Source of the DNA: Apostichopus japonicus
Taxonomy: Eukaryota > Echinodermata > Holothuroidea > Aspidochirotida > Stichopodidae
Direction: 5' to 3'
Assembly (NCBI RefSeq): GCF_037975245.1
Contig: NC_092582.1
Span: 14,010,077 to 14,074,076 of the forward strand
Length of the DNA: 64,000 nt
The notes under the pieces were generated by a model, which did no database searches, was not told the DNA's origin, and saw nothing but the letters and a program-made list of their open reading frames with translations. Position 1 is the stretch's first letter. The number at the start of each line of letters is the position of its first letter. Of this stretch, positions 29,901-41,200 are shown in pieces. The translations under genes were made by a program, and so were the position numbers.

Positions 29901-31874
29901 AAACGAAAGTTGGCTATTCATGGTAATGAACTGCATGTTATTGGATTTCAGTATCCAAAAGCTTTGAAATATTTCTCACAAATTCAAATGGAACTTTGCT
30001 TTGAAAACTAACGATAAACTGTAGCCATGACCATTATAAAAAAATATGGGTCACAGGGAACTTTCAAACTGCTCAGTACATCATAGAGTCATCAACTTTT
30101 CAGGTGAAGAAATTCAAACATCATTGCAGTGTTATCAGGATTACAGAGCTTGATTGAAGAATTCAATATATATTAGCTAGCTCAGTAAATTTATCTGTAT
30201 CAAATTCAGCAGTAATAAGACTACATTTCAAGTGATGATTGGGATAATCACAACCTTGTTCATTACTCAAAAACACTGTTGAGAAAATGGTACCATGTTT
30301 AGAATAAAAAACCTCAAGTGTAATCTATTTGCTGTACATACTTAAGTTTAACAAGAAGGTGTTGAAAGATTAATCTCACCAATGCCAAAGTTTTTTGGTC
30401 TTTTCTCAAACAATGGATTGACTACCTTCTTAGGTGCTACCGGTTTGGCAGCAAAAGGAGCTGGGGCAACTTTCTTGCCCCTCCCTTTCTGGCCTTTGGC
30501 CCCTTTAGACTTATCTTTGGGCTGAAAAATAATAAGAGAAAGATATGAAGGAACATGATCAAGTTAAGCACATTTTGAAAGAGTTAGTAACCTCTGCAGT
30601 TTGATTAATTTATGTAGAAAAAGAAGGAAAGATTCTTCTTTCAAAACTTAAGCTGCAGGGCTCTCAAGGTTGTACTAACATTGAATTGTGTTTAAATGAA
30701 CACAGACAAACTCTAAGGGGGTGGGGTATTTTCAATACTTTGTATCATATGGGAATCTGTAGTTCGATCCTAAGTATTTGCAAATTATTATAAGGGAGGT
30801 TTAACAGGGAAATACTGTGCTTGAAAATTTAAGATTTAACTACTGCACATGCTTGACCACATCCAAAATGGAACAAGTCATTTGGATATAACAATTGGGT
30901 TTCAGTGCTCTACACAAGGGAATCAAATCATCTTAGTTAAAACAACACTACCACTTCAAGTGAACCAATGTTAACAACTTTGTAAACCATAGTTATGAAA
31001 ACTGCTCAGTATTAAAAAGCTCGAATAATATGTCATCAAGTTTTTCAGTAAAGTTGAAACATCATCGCAGTTTCCCCACAGCTACTGGAACTAAATCATA
31101 CTTCTTGACTTAACATTCCCTGGCTAGGTTTAACTAACATATATTGCACATTCTCAAAATAACTTACAACAACAAACAACATTGCTGCTGTAAAACATCC
31201 CTTATAAAAAATAGATGGAACGGTCTAACTGGGGCAAATAACTAAGAAACTAGCTTGAATCCAAAGTACCTAGTCATTGGTGTCTCCACGGCAGAAATCA
31301 ATTGTGTGCTAGGCCTAGAACCAATTGAGGAAGGATATAAGCCTACAGTAGCAAGTGGTAGCCTACATCAGCATGACCTTAATTAGCTTCCTAGGCTAGG
31401 TTACTGTTAATGTGTTAACTGTTGTGGTAATTCAAGCCTACGTTAGGCATGACCAACAGTTAACATATCACTCAACCCTATCTTCATATTGGGAGGTTAA
31501 ACTGACGTCCGCAACTGAGGTTTGTTATGCTAAGGCTATGTGTGTTGCAAACTTTTTTCGTTTCAATTCGAATTTCGAAAAGAAACACATGTAGGCTTAG
31601 CCTAGACTACACTGTAGCAAAAGATACCACGTAGTATACAATAACATTAGGCCAACGTTAGACCTAGACACATCGCAACATCAACTGGTACACAACATAT
31701 GCTAGTTAACGATTTTTAACGTCATGCCCAAGTATTTCTGTAACTTTTTGAAGTTTATTGGGAGACAAAAGTAATATCTATATACATATCTATTTTACAT
31801 AACCTAAAATGGTCGGCTGGAAACGATATTTATGGATTTCAAAGCCGTAATTTTGTATCGTATACACTCACCAT
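23997..31874 (-). CDS. RPL7A: 60S ribosomal protein L7a (eL8)
   Basis: Seven minus-strand exons: 31872-31874 (ATG only, donor GTGAGT), 30380-30521, 29412-29561, 28329-28549, 25998-26128, 25089-25158 and 23997-24098 (stop TGA at 23997-23999). The sum is 819 nt, 272 aa, versus 266 in human. All junctions keep frame. Diagnostic stretches include [89 protein letters not shown] (the L7Ae/L30e RNA-binding fold), [20 protein letters not shown] and the C-terminal [14 protein letters not shown]. The protein is a structural component of the large ribosomal subunit. The one-codon first exon and intronic snoRNAs match vertebrate RPL7A organisation. The 5' UTR begins with a terminal oligopyrimidine tract. 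The fourth intron carries a 1.56-kb hAT-like insertion. Confidence 0.97.
24103..25082 (-). other. RPL7A last intron; no snoRNA seen
   Basis: Scanned for paired C (RUGAUGA) and D (CUGA) boxes with a closing stem; none found. Confidence 0.4.
25654..25730 (-). ncRNA. Box C/D snoRNA, U36 type, 18S guide
   Basis: In RPL7A intron 5. Minus-strand order: closing stem GTCTGC (with GCAGAC at the 3' end), C box GATGATGT, D' CTGA, C' GTGATGT, guide CCGAGCTTTTTAAT, D box CTGA at 25660-25663. The guide is complementary to the conserved 18S rRNA segment TTAAAAAGCTCG. The fifth nucleotide before box D pairs with the A following TT, matching the site methylated by vertebrate U36 (SNORD36; human 18S A668). 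The D' guide target was not identified. Confidence 0.85.
26209..27764. mobile_element. hAT-type element in RPL7A intron 4
   Basis: Ends CAGTGTTCGA and TCGAACACTG are inverted repeats flanked by a perfect 8-bp duplication CATACACA (26201-26208 and 27765-27772). It is 1556 bp with no transposase frame, so non-autonomous. Internally, about 26395-26520, a CGATAATCG and TATCGGTATCGG-rich palindromic patch may be a nested older element. Confidence 0.85.
29016..29084 (-). ncRNA. Box C/D snoRNA, 28S guide (U36C-like)
   Basis: In RPL7A intron 3. A 6-bp closing stem GCCTGC/GCAGGC holds C box ATGATGT (29071-29077) and D box CTGA (29022-29025). The D' box at 29050-29053 is preceded by a guide complementary to GTGAAGAAATTCA, a sequence of the conserved 28S rRNA region AAGTGAAGAAATTCAATG. 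This agrees with a vertebrate U36C-type target in 28S. The C' box is degenerate and the D-side guide matches nothing I recognise. Confidence 0.8.
30068..30130 (-). ncRNA. Box C/D snoRNA, 28S guide (U36C-like), second copy
   Basis: In RPL7A intron 2. Stem ACTGC/GCAGT, C box ATGATGT, guide TTGAATTTCTTCAC, D' CTGA, C' TGATGA, D CTGA at 30073-30076. The D' guide gives 14 perfect pairs with 28S GTGAAGAAATTCAA, the same site as the copy in intron 3. The D-side guide (GACTCTATGATGTA) has no target that I can name. Confidence 0.82.
30999..31073 (-). ncRNA. Box C/D snoRNA, U36 type, 18S guide, second copy
   Basis: In RPL7A intron 1. A perfect 7-bp stem AAACTGC/GCAGTTT closes a textbook layout: C box GATGATG, D' CTGA, C' TGATGA, guide CGAGCTTTTTAATA, D CTGA at 31006-31009. 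The guide pairs with 18S TTAAAAAGCTCG, like the copy in intron 5, predicting the same 2'-O-methylated adenosine. Confidence 0.88.
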
Positions 31875-31884
31875 GTTAGAAAGT

Positions 31885-31893
31885 AAAAGAGGG
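31885..31893 (-). promoter_or_regulatory. 5' TOP transcription start of RPL7A
   Basis: CCCTCTTTT on the minus strand, 10 nt before the ATG. A C-start pyrimidine tract is the hallmark of growth-regulated ribosomal protein mRNAs; the exact start nucleotide is inferred. Confidence 0.7.
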
Positions 31894-32330
31894 CGCAGGT
31901 AACAATTAACGTTTTCGGATCGTGCTCATAAGCACTTTGACGAGGATGACCATTTGCTGGTGCGCACAATCGGCCAAATGTTGCAAACACAAGAACGTAT
32001 CATACTACATCACATGTCATTCTGTGTATCCATGGAGGTATATTTACCTCCATGTGTATCGTACTGGTTGCTCGTGTTAGTTCACTAAGCATGCAGCCAA
32101 TTATAGTTTTCTTTTGCACACAAAACTCAAAAAGAGGGACAACTTCGACATAATCAAACACTCTCTCAACGTAAAGCAGATAGATTTTCGACATTTTAAT
32201 GAACTAAAGTGCGGAAATCTTCGTTCACGAGCCATCATCAAACGTTTGGTGTACGCGACGTACTAGTTTTACATTCACTGTGAGGTCAAAAAGTTGGGCA
32301 GGTTTCAAAGTTGTAGCCTAACGTTAGATG

Positions 32331-33089
32331 ACATCCCTATGTTCCGACGTCTCTATGTTCCGGACGTCTCTATATTCCGACAAAATGAAAAAATTCGGAG
32401 CAATTTTTTTTTATCCAAAAATTTGTATAATACCAAGAAAACTAGTTTTGTGACACCAACATTTGTTCGGACCAAATTTATTGGGACCAAAAATTGGTTT
32501 AACCAACATGTGACCCAAAGATTTTTATGACCCAAACAGTGATTGTGACTGAAAATTGCTTGTGTCTCGAAATTTGTTTGTACTCAAAATTTTTGGGACC
32601 AAAATCATTTTGGGCCAAATCAATTTTCGAATAAAATGTGTTTCGATTTGGTGTGTGACCAATCATTGCTCCTTATTAAATTACATACCTATAGGGCGGG
32701 TAAACGTGAAAACTATAGATATCGTTTGAGCAATAAGAAAAAAGTTCGTACGTAGTGTGGACACAAAACAGACAAATTTCTGGTCACAAGCGATTTTTGG
32801 TCACAAGCACTGTTTGGGTCACAACAAATTTTGGGTCACATATTTCTTTCGGAAAACAATTTTGGTCCCAAAATATTTGGTCCGAATAAAAGTTGGTCAA
32901 AAAAATTTGAGTCCAAACAAATTTTGGTCCGAAAAAATGTTGGTTAAAAAAAAGGTCACAAAATATTGGGGTCTGAAAATATTGTTTTCTTGGTACAAAA
33001 GATTTTTGGGATAAAAAGTGTCCCGAATTATTTATTTTTGTCGGAACATAGAGACGTCGGAATGTAGAGACGTCGAAACATAGAGATGT
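32331..33089. repeat. Foldback element with repeated inverted ends
   Basis: The left end has stacked copies of CTATGTTCCGACGTCT. The right end has the same motif inverted (AGACGTCGGAACATAG type) three times. The interior is a run of near-repeats built on TTTGGTCACAA and TTGGGACCAAAATT. No clean target duplication was found. Confidence 0.75.
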
Positions 33090-33855
33090 AACCCTTACGA
33101 GTCTATAGACTATACTTGAGTAACACTTAACTTATAGGAGCAGGGTTAGGCTAGTTTAGAAAATGCACTATATAAGCCTTACCCTTTGTCAGTTCATATT
33201 GATGGGACTTTAAATGATTCATATATGGATTGATGATGTACACTTACTTTGCATGTGCCCTAACTGGGTTAGGGCTAGATGCATTGTATTTGTGTAGCCT
33301 TACTGCACAACACTCTACAGACACTATAGCTGGTGTGTTTATAAATTTAAGTCAGCTTGTAAGTTGTAACCATGTCTGCAATGCAATTTTCATCCACACA
33401 GCCTCAATGAAAATAGCTAAAATTTCTACAGTTGAAGAAGAAAACATTAATGTTGAACTCTGAGGCCTTTTCACAAAATATTTCACCCATTTATGCGAAC
33501 CAGATTTATACTTACTTTGTGTTTTTGTTTTACTCAAAGACCTTTACAAACAGGCTATAACTCAATCTCTTTCTGTCCGAATCTCATCAAAGCAATTTGG
33601 TGAAATCCTGCAGTTGAAAGATAAAATTAACCACATGTAAATTTCAAAGAGCTCTTCATAACCCGGGCTTTTAAAAGAACATGTGTTCCCTTTAAAGCAT
33701 TGAGTCATACCGTGTAAAATCACAGATGGCTGTTGTTCGAACCTCTCCAAAAGTTACCACTCTCCATTAATGATTAGAGCACCATGAAATAAGCATACTG
33801 TCAACATTTCAGGTCCTTTCTTTCGAAATTGATCCAGATTTATGACCTTATTAAC

Positions 33856-34237
33856 CAGTGGCGGAGCGTTCATACAGCCAGGGGCGGATGCCCCCCCCCC
33901 CCCCCCCTAACGGACTCAAATGGACTACTGGCGCCCTTTTCAGCTTTTAACCACTTTTTACTTATTCGCATTATTGACTTTTGTATTGCGCTCTCATCTA
34001 CCTATTGACATTTGTCACATTTTGTTGGCGTGGCGATGACACCTATTTATTCTTCGTTTATCTGCAAATTAGCAAGGCCCTGAAAGGGCAATTTCCGGCG
34101 ATCTAGAGAGTATCTTATCTCAAAAAATGTCTGTACGCTCCGCGCCAACCTTTGGTGGCGCTCCGCTTAGATAGTGTCAAGAGCGCCCCTACAAACCTTC
34201 TCGACCCCTCTGACCAATACCCCTAGCTCCGCCACTG
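33856..34237 (-). mobile_element. hAT-type MITE, family CAGTGGCGGAGC, copy 1
   Basis: Ends CAGTGGCGGAGC and GCTCCGCCACTG, with a perfect 8-bp duplication TTATTAAC (33848-33855 and 34238-34245). It is 382 bp, opposite in orientation to the copy nested at 54412-54788, and contains the shared hairpin module at about 34078-34174. Confidence 0.9.
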
Positions 34238-34245
34238 TTATTAAC

Positions 34246-37024
34246 TATTACAATTTATTGGCCAAGTGGTGTCTTGGCATTTTCTTGATTATCGAGGTGC
34301 TATTTCTCAGCAATTGAACATACCACTACCCTCGGATACGGATAGAACCAACCACATAGGAAGATTACTTAATTAAAACATTTGGTTTATTCCAACTTTT
34401 TATTGTAAAGTGTTCAGTCAACATATAAAGGCAAAAATACCCAATTGCTGTTTTTTCGCTAACAAATGTGCCATTGTTGCATAATTGCCCCTTAAGTACT
34501 GCTTCAGGCTACATTAGGTTTTTTATATAAAGGTTGTTATGTATTACCCAGACATGACCGAAAGAAGTTTACAATGATTGCATGACTTATCCTATTACGT
34601 AATGCAACTCCCAAGATGCTATTTCAAGTATAAAGTACTGGGTACTTGCCAAATATACCAAATTTCATGGTTATAGCTTTTTCCAACATTCATTAACATG
34701 AAGTTCTAAAGTTGCTCCTATTTGCAAAATAGGTCTTCTTTGACAGCTAGAAAGTCAAACTGCGTCAGGTTAAAAATAGCTGCATATTTTTTTCTAGAAG
34801 AGATCTATAGTACCACTGTGTGTGTGTGTACAAAAATTTCAGGAGTATATTTGCCTAATATTTTAATTAAAAAACCTTAAAGCTTGAGATTTTCATCGTA
34901 CTTTTTTGCCTGTGTTGCCATTACACAGGCTATTGAGACCTGGATATTGTATATTCAAGGCTATTCTTTTAATACCAAGGTCATTGTCAGTACATTTTAT
35001 AATGCTAGTTTATTTTCTAAGTAAATAATTAAAGGACGTTAATACTGTAACTTGGATGTTAATCAAAACATATTACATATTTGTGATTTTTCAAGTGTAT
35101 TGTGGACCAAGTGTATGTCTTTTTAAAGGCATTAAAGACTTGCCCAAACCGTCTGCGGCCATTTGAAAAAGTTAACTTGCTGTTGCTTGCAAGTGACGTT
35201 TTGTTCATGTAGCTACAAAATGCAGACAGTAATGAAACGTGATACCTTGTTATCTTTAGCTGGACCTGAGATGTCCATCGCTGTATCGTTTGTACACTGT
35301 GCTGTGGGTATTGACCACAGCTGTATGTACTGACTGTACACTAGTGTCTAATTACCGACGGTAGCAAGCTGTGTGTGTATTTTCTGGGATCGACGGTGGT
35401 GTCTGACACTTCTGTTACACCTCATTCGAAACTAGGTCAGATTACTGGCAGTAGACGTTTCTTTTTGCACGAGTCCTCACACCCTTTAAAACCTCAACAG
35501 TTCTTCTGTTTATATCTGTATTTATTATTATATTACATATATGTGTACAGTTTGTATTGTTCAACACCCATCCAAGGCTTTAAAATGAAAGTTTATTGCT
35601 GATATTATTTTATTTATCAGACCATGAAACATATGCTTTATGCATACATACAATAGCTTCAGTCAGAGCAGTGTTTGTGTTAAATATTCAAAAACAGTTG
35701 TAAAATGCATTTATTTGACCATCCTGTAAATGGATTGATATGAAATATACAGATGAATATTCCTATTTCAGGTCTAGTAGTTTAATATTGCTTCTTTTGA
35801 ATGTTTTTTATTTTTCATTATTATTATTTTTTTTTAGGACATTTAGTTTCAGAAGAATAACGTAGTTTGGAATGACGTTTTGTCAATTATTTAGTGTATA
35901 ATTGCATGGGATACCATCTTCTGCAGGTTGTGTGTTTAGATTTTGGTTAATTTTTGGATACCACCATGGCTAGAATATGTCAACCAAAGCATGCAAAGAC
36001 AAAAGCATGTATGGGTGTCAAGAGCACTTGTTTCTTTCTTCAACTTTCTTCCAAACAGATAATTGCTGTATGCACGTCTTAAATGGTTATGTATTATTAT
36101 GCTAATTTGTAAACAGAGAGCAAAATCAGTGCAGTTCCAAGTTACGGTCGAGTAACCTTACAGAACGTTATATAAATTAGTTTGCAAGGAGTGGCTCGCT
36201 CTCTTCTCCCAGTGGCACCAGCCTGTACGTCACACCACGTCGAAACAACCATGGAGTCTGCCTTGCACTAACAAAACCCACCTTTCCTTTCCGGCCTTTC
36301 CTCACCATGCCAACCAATCTGTGTGTGACTCTGCCTTAATTCTCATTTGTATACCACCATGTTGTTCGTGTTTTCTTCTGGAACTGTTATTTACCTTACA
36401 TAGTCCTGTTCTCTACCGGAACGGTTATTGACTGAAAGCGCTTTCCTGAAGCTTCCAGACACACCCACCCGCCCTGTTACTTGAGGGAACACCGACTTCC
36501 CTGGTATGTGACACCACGAAAATCCGGGGTACGTTCGCACGTTAAGCTAACTTTAAGTATACCGGTGCGTATTACATTTATGCTAAGTTATATGTTTTTT
36601 TTTTTTTACAAGAGACACGGATTAGATTCATTTTTAAGACAATACCTCTCTTATCTACTTTATTGTGTTCGTTTCCCTCAATCCATAATATCTGGACTTT
36701 GTAAACACAGGATATGAAAGACACAAAAGTTTAACTAACACGAAGAGTTTCTCCCCATGACCAAATGTCATATTCCTTGTCTTCACCCTTCCATTCCCAA
36801 CAGATGGAATAAATTGGCATTTAACTGCTGGCCCATTCATTTAATATTATTATTATTTTTTTTTAATATTTTTAATATTGAGTCTTCTTTCGAGTGCCAT
36901 GTCACTGACCTCCTTGGTCAAAAGCGGGTTTACTTCAAGCGCCATTTCGATTGACACCAAACCTGCCTCCAAATTTCAGTTGTCGCTGGTTAGCAAAGAC
37001 CTGAGTCGTTGGATAGGAAGCTGG
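34246..37024. other. No gene seen
   Basis: AT-rich sequence. Open frames are short and none shows a domain or a consistent splice pattern. Confidence 0.45.
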
Positions 37025-37345
37025 TCACTTCGCCAAACAACTATTTCGCCCAACTGCCATTTCGCCCAACTTTTCCATTTCGCCCAACCAGCCTGGTCAT
37101 TTTGCCCAACCAGCCTGGTCATTTCGCCCAACCAGCCTGGTCATTTCGCCCAACCAGCCTTGTCATTTTGCCCAACCTTGATTAAATATTATACTTCAAT
37201 AAGGAAACGTTCGGGAATTGTTAACGTTACAGGATATATACGAACCGAATATTAAGGAAACTTGAAGTTGGGCGAATTGACCAAGCTGGTTGGGCGAAAT
37301 GACCATGCTAGTTGGGCGAAATGGCTGTTGTGCGAATTGACCAGA
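37025..37345. repeat. Foldback array of ~23-bp CGCCCAAC units
   Basis: The left arm has about six tandem units of the form CATTTCGCCCAACCAGCCTG. After a ~90-bp spacer the right arm has the inverted units GTTGGGCGAAATGACCA. The 125-codon frame over it is a repeat artefact. Confidence 0.85.
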
Positions 37346-38246
37346 AAGCGTTGGATACATCTCTCACATGTCTTGATAATACTGCTATATATTTCTGTTC
37401 CCCCTACATCTATACCCACTACCCTTCCCCACGTAGTCATCGCATAGACTGTTGTGGCATGGATCAGTACTTTGTATACTGAAATATTTCGATAAAGATG
37501 ATGGTCAAAGGACTTTCATGGGTGACTTTGGGACACGGTGGGAGGGTATTCTTCTAAATAAAGTGTATTCATATCTCTTCCTTTTTGATCTTGAATGTGT
37601 AAAAGTAAGTTGGCCTGACGTTTCGATCCTAGCAGGCTTTACTTCAAAGGCTAAATGACAAGTTACAGAAGGAACAAAAACACGCACAGAATACAGATCA
37701 GGTTAATGAGCATGGTGAACACAAGGAGATAGATGAAAGGGGATTAGTAGACAAGGGATAGAGAGAAGAAGGAAAGAAACCAACGGGAAGAGGAGAGGTG
37801 GGCGATAAACAGTGGGGGGGGGGAGGGGGAAAATAGAGGATTTTTTCTTGACTCAAAACTTCAGAAAGACAAAACAGGCTGGTACATTCTTTATATTTTA
37901 ATGCTTGATCAGCTTAAAAAGATGTTACATTTACATTGGGCAACCAAAAGAAAGTATGACAGGCTGGTGTTTATTTAAATTTTATTTTCTAAGTCGACTC
38001 TGTGCTATACAGGTCCTATTAATCATGACTACCAGACCAGTTCAATCTCGTCAATTGATAAATGCTTTGAAGTAGGACTGGAATTCGGGCGGCCACGGCG
38101 CATGCTGTGAACGTCAGTCTCACCCAAAAGATTAACCTAAGTCAGTAAACTTAATTATAACACTCAATTCCATCATAAGTCATCATATAATCAACTTATG
38201 ATGAGTTGGCATTACCAAATGGAGTGGCAACACAACACTGTCTCAA
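37346..38246. other. No gene seen
   Basis: Downstream of lipase copy A. No exon recognised; a G-rich homopolymer is near 37816. Confidence 0.45.
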
Positions 38247-41200
38247 TTAAGAAATACAGTATTGTGACTTCCCATTGGTCTTGAGATAACGCTTGCCAGT
38301 ACAAGATGCTGTGGCCCAGTAACCCATGTAGTTACAACAGCCAAAGACACCACCGCAGCCGGTACACTGACCAGCGTCATAGTCGGCCCAGGAAGAGCAT
38401 GCATAGGATGTAAATTTACATGACGTTGCCCGCACGCTCTCAGCGTACAGGTCAACCGCCCTGCCGTGACTGCATGACGCAATGTCGGTTAAACAGTTTG
38501 GCTGTGTAGACCCACCGTTAGGATAAAAGTCCACGTGGCCCATCTGTGCCAAAGAAAAAAAGAAAAAAAAAAAATCAAAATTTAAGTATGAAATGTTTCC
38601 CGAAAAGAGGGCGGTATTGAAGAACTTAGCCTGTGTAGATTCCAGATGTGTGACCTGTTAATTCACTTTGGCCTCGGCTTTGGGTACGTTTCTCTATGTT
38701 GCCGTGTTGGACGAATCTAACCATAGTGGTGATTGACTTTGCAATCCGGTGGCCCCCCTCACAATCTGCATGGTCGGTAAGAGTGACTCTATAGTCTTCC
38801 CTTTCGGGAAACCAAAAATGGAAGTATTCTGAACAGTGTCAGAGGTAATACAGTTGGTTTGACTTTTAAAGGGTTGGTTCAGTTGTCACACAGGTTAATG
38901 TTATATGAAAGAGGACAATAAAAGAAACACAATGGTGAAAAAAAATGTTCAAATATCTTTTTCGGTTAAAGAGATATTCAACTGATTATCAGATTGTGTA
39001 GAAACTGCTGAAATCTGACTAGATGTGATGTCACATCCGCACATTCCTGAAAAGTCTTTGTTTTTTCTCTAAATATTTTGTGAGATTTCATGATGACTTT
39101 CAACCAAAAGATATGTCAGGAGATCTCATATTTGTCAAAGGAAGTATTTGAGATTAAACATCTGAAGACTTTTTGATTATATTATTTTCAAATGTGTTAA
39201 AAAATGTAGATAATTTTTAAAGAAATATATTCACAAATGTTAAGGAAGTGAGGATGTGACGTCACACCCTCACAGTAAGTCTTTCTACACCAGTCGTTTT
39301 CAAAGAAATTTTGATATCTTCAAAGTGTCATATCTCCTTAACAGAGCATGCTATCATGGTTGTTTCTGCACTGTTCTTTTTGTCTTTTTGTCAGTTTTGG
39401 AAAGACTGCAAATCAGGTTTTTGGGCCCCACGCCCCCACACAACACCCAATTCCAAAATTAACTTAAGATTCGTAATCAGCGTGTTGCGAACTACCAGAA
39501 AAGATACACATTTATCGCATTTGCGACATTCAGTTTTTTCACCTCAAGAAAAAGTAAGAGCGAAAAACTTTTACGACGAACAAAGGATTAAAACCTTTTG
39601 TTGTCCCTAAAAGTTTTTCTGTTTTCTATTGTTCCTCTGAAAAGTTGCAAACTGAGCGAAATAAAAGGGCGCTCGACGCATCTTGCCAGTGATACGTGAT
39701 TTCAAAGCAGTCAAATCAAACCTTTCTTTGTCAACTTGAGTTTTATCTTGACATTTATGAATAAATGGGTCAAATTTTGGCCAAAATTTTGGCAAAAAGT
39801 GCCTACGGTTATTTTAGGTGAAATTTTTTTTTGTCGCACAGGCGATCAATGTGTATCTTTTCTGGTAGGTCGCGACACGCTGATTACGAATCTGAAGTTT
39901 ATTTTGGAATTGGGTGTTGTGTGCTCTTTCATACAAAATAGACATGTCAAACACCTTAACTAATCCTTTAATGTGTGAGGTTCATTTTAACCTTTTTTTT
40001 CTTTCTACTAAAAATGTATAGGCCTATCACAAAAACTTACGTCAGTAGATGTTCCGTACGTGTCGTCATCAGTGTGAATGTTGTCAACAAAGTCGGCATC
40101 GCTAGGATCAAGACGACATCTTGAATCGGATTGAGAACTGAATCCTGGACCAGCAGGGTCAAGACCTGTAAATGAAAAAAAGAAAGAAAATGGAGTGAAT
40201 AAGCGAAAAGCCAACATCTTTAGCCCACAAAATAATTACTTTTTTTGCAGGCACGAACGTCAATCTACATGGACCAGGTGCATCGAATTGAACAACTCTC
40301 ATGCAAAAGTTATAACACAAAATTACACCCCGTCCCCGACACGCACCAAATTCCCAATCTCACACCCTTACCTGTAATACGACTGACAGTGTGACCCTTG
40401 TTTTTAAGAGCCTCCCCAGCGTATCCGGATGCATGTGAGCCAAGACTATGTCCAGAAAATTCAATTTTTGAGAAACTCTGTCCTAGCGCCTCAGCAAAGA
40501 TGGCGATTTGGTTTCCAACCACTCGAATGTTCTGTCTGGCATAGTTATAGTTCGCGACAGCCGCTCCGTTACGCCAATCTACAGCAAAGACGTTCGCATC
40601 TTCCTGTAATAATCGAATATGAAATACCTTATCGTAAACGTATTCAGGAAATATTGTGTCACTGCAATTATGTGCACATTAAATGATTCCTTATAGCAGT
40701 GTAACATAAAGTGTGCGAACATTAATTCAACTAATGTGATGAAAGCGTGGCGTTGAGCGGCTAGAAGCACCGCCCCACAAATATTATAAGGTTCCCGATT
40801 CAATCCTATGAGGGTGCCAGACTTTTTACAAGGTCATATTTTCTTGGCCTATGAAGAAAACTGCCGCATTGAGTCTATGTTTACGCTTACAGAAAGTTTC
40901 CCATAGGCAGGCTTCCTTCCGTAGAAAAGTATCCCAAGTTCGAAACATGGAATGATCGGAAATTTTGACTTTTAACGCACAGCATTACTACTACCTTGGA
41001 AACCCATGCAGCAGAGGCGTGGAGGTGGGGTGGGACAGGGCCAGGGAAAATTCTTGTAAAATCGCAGTAAGTTTCTTCATTCGAAAAAAATCAATATGCA
41101 TATCATGGACTTCAGGTGTGTATCACAATGGTAACATTTGATATGCAGCCCATCCTCTCTTGAATGAAAAAGCAAATTACATATTTAAACAATAAACTCA

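Noticed and set aside
36878-37255. 125-codon plus frame
   Set aside because: Its regularity comes from the CGCCCAACCAGC repeat units, not from a protein.
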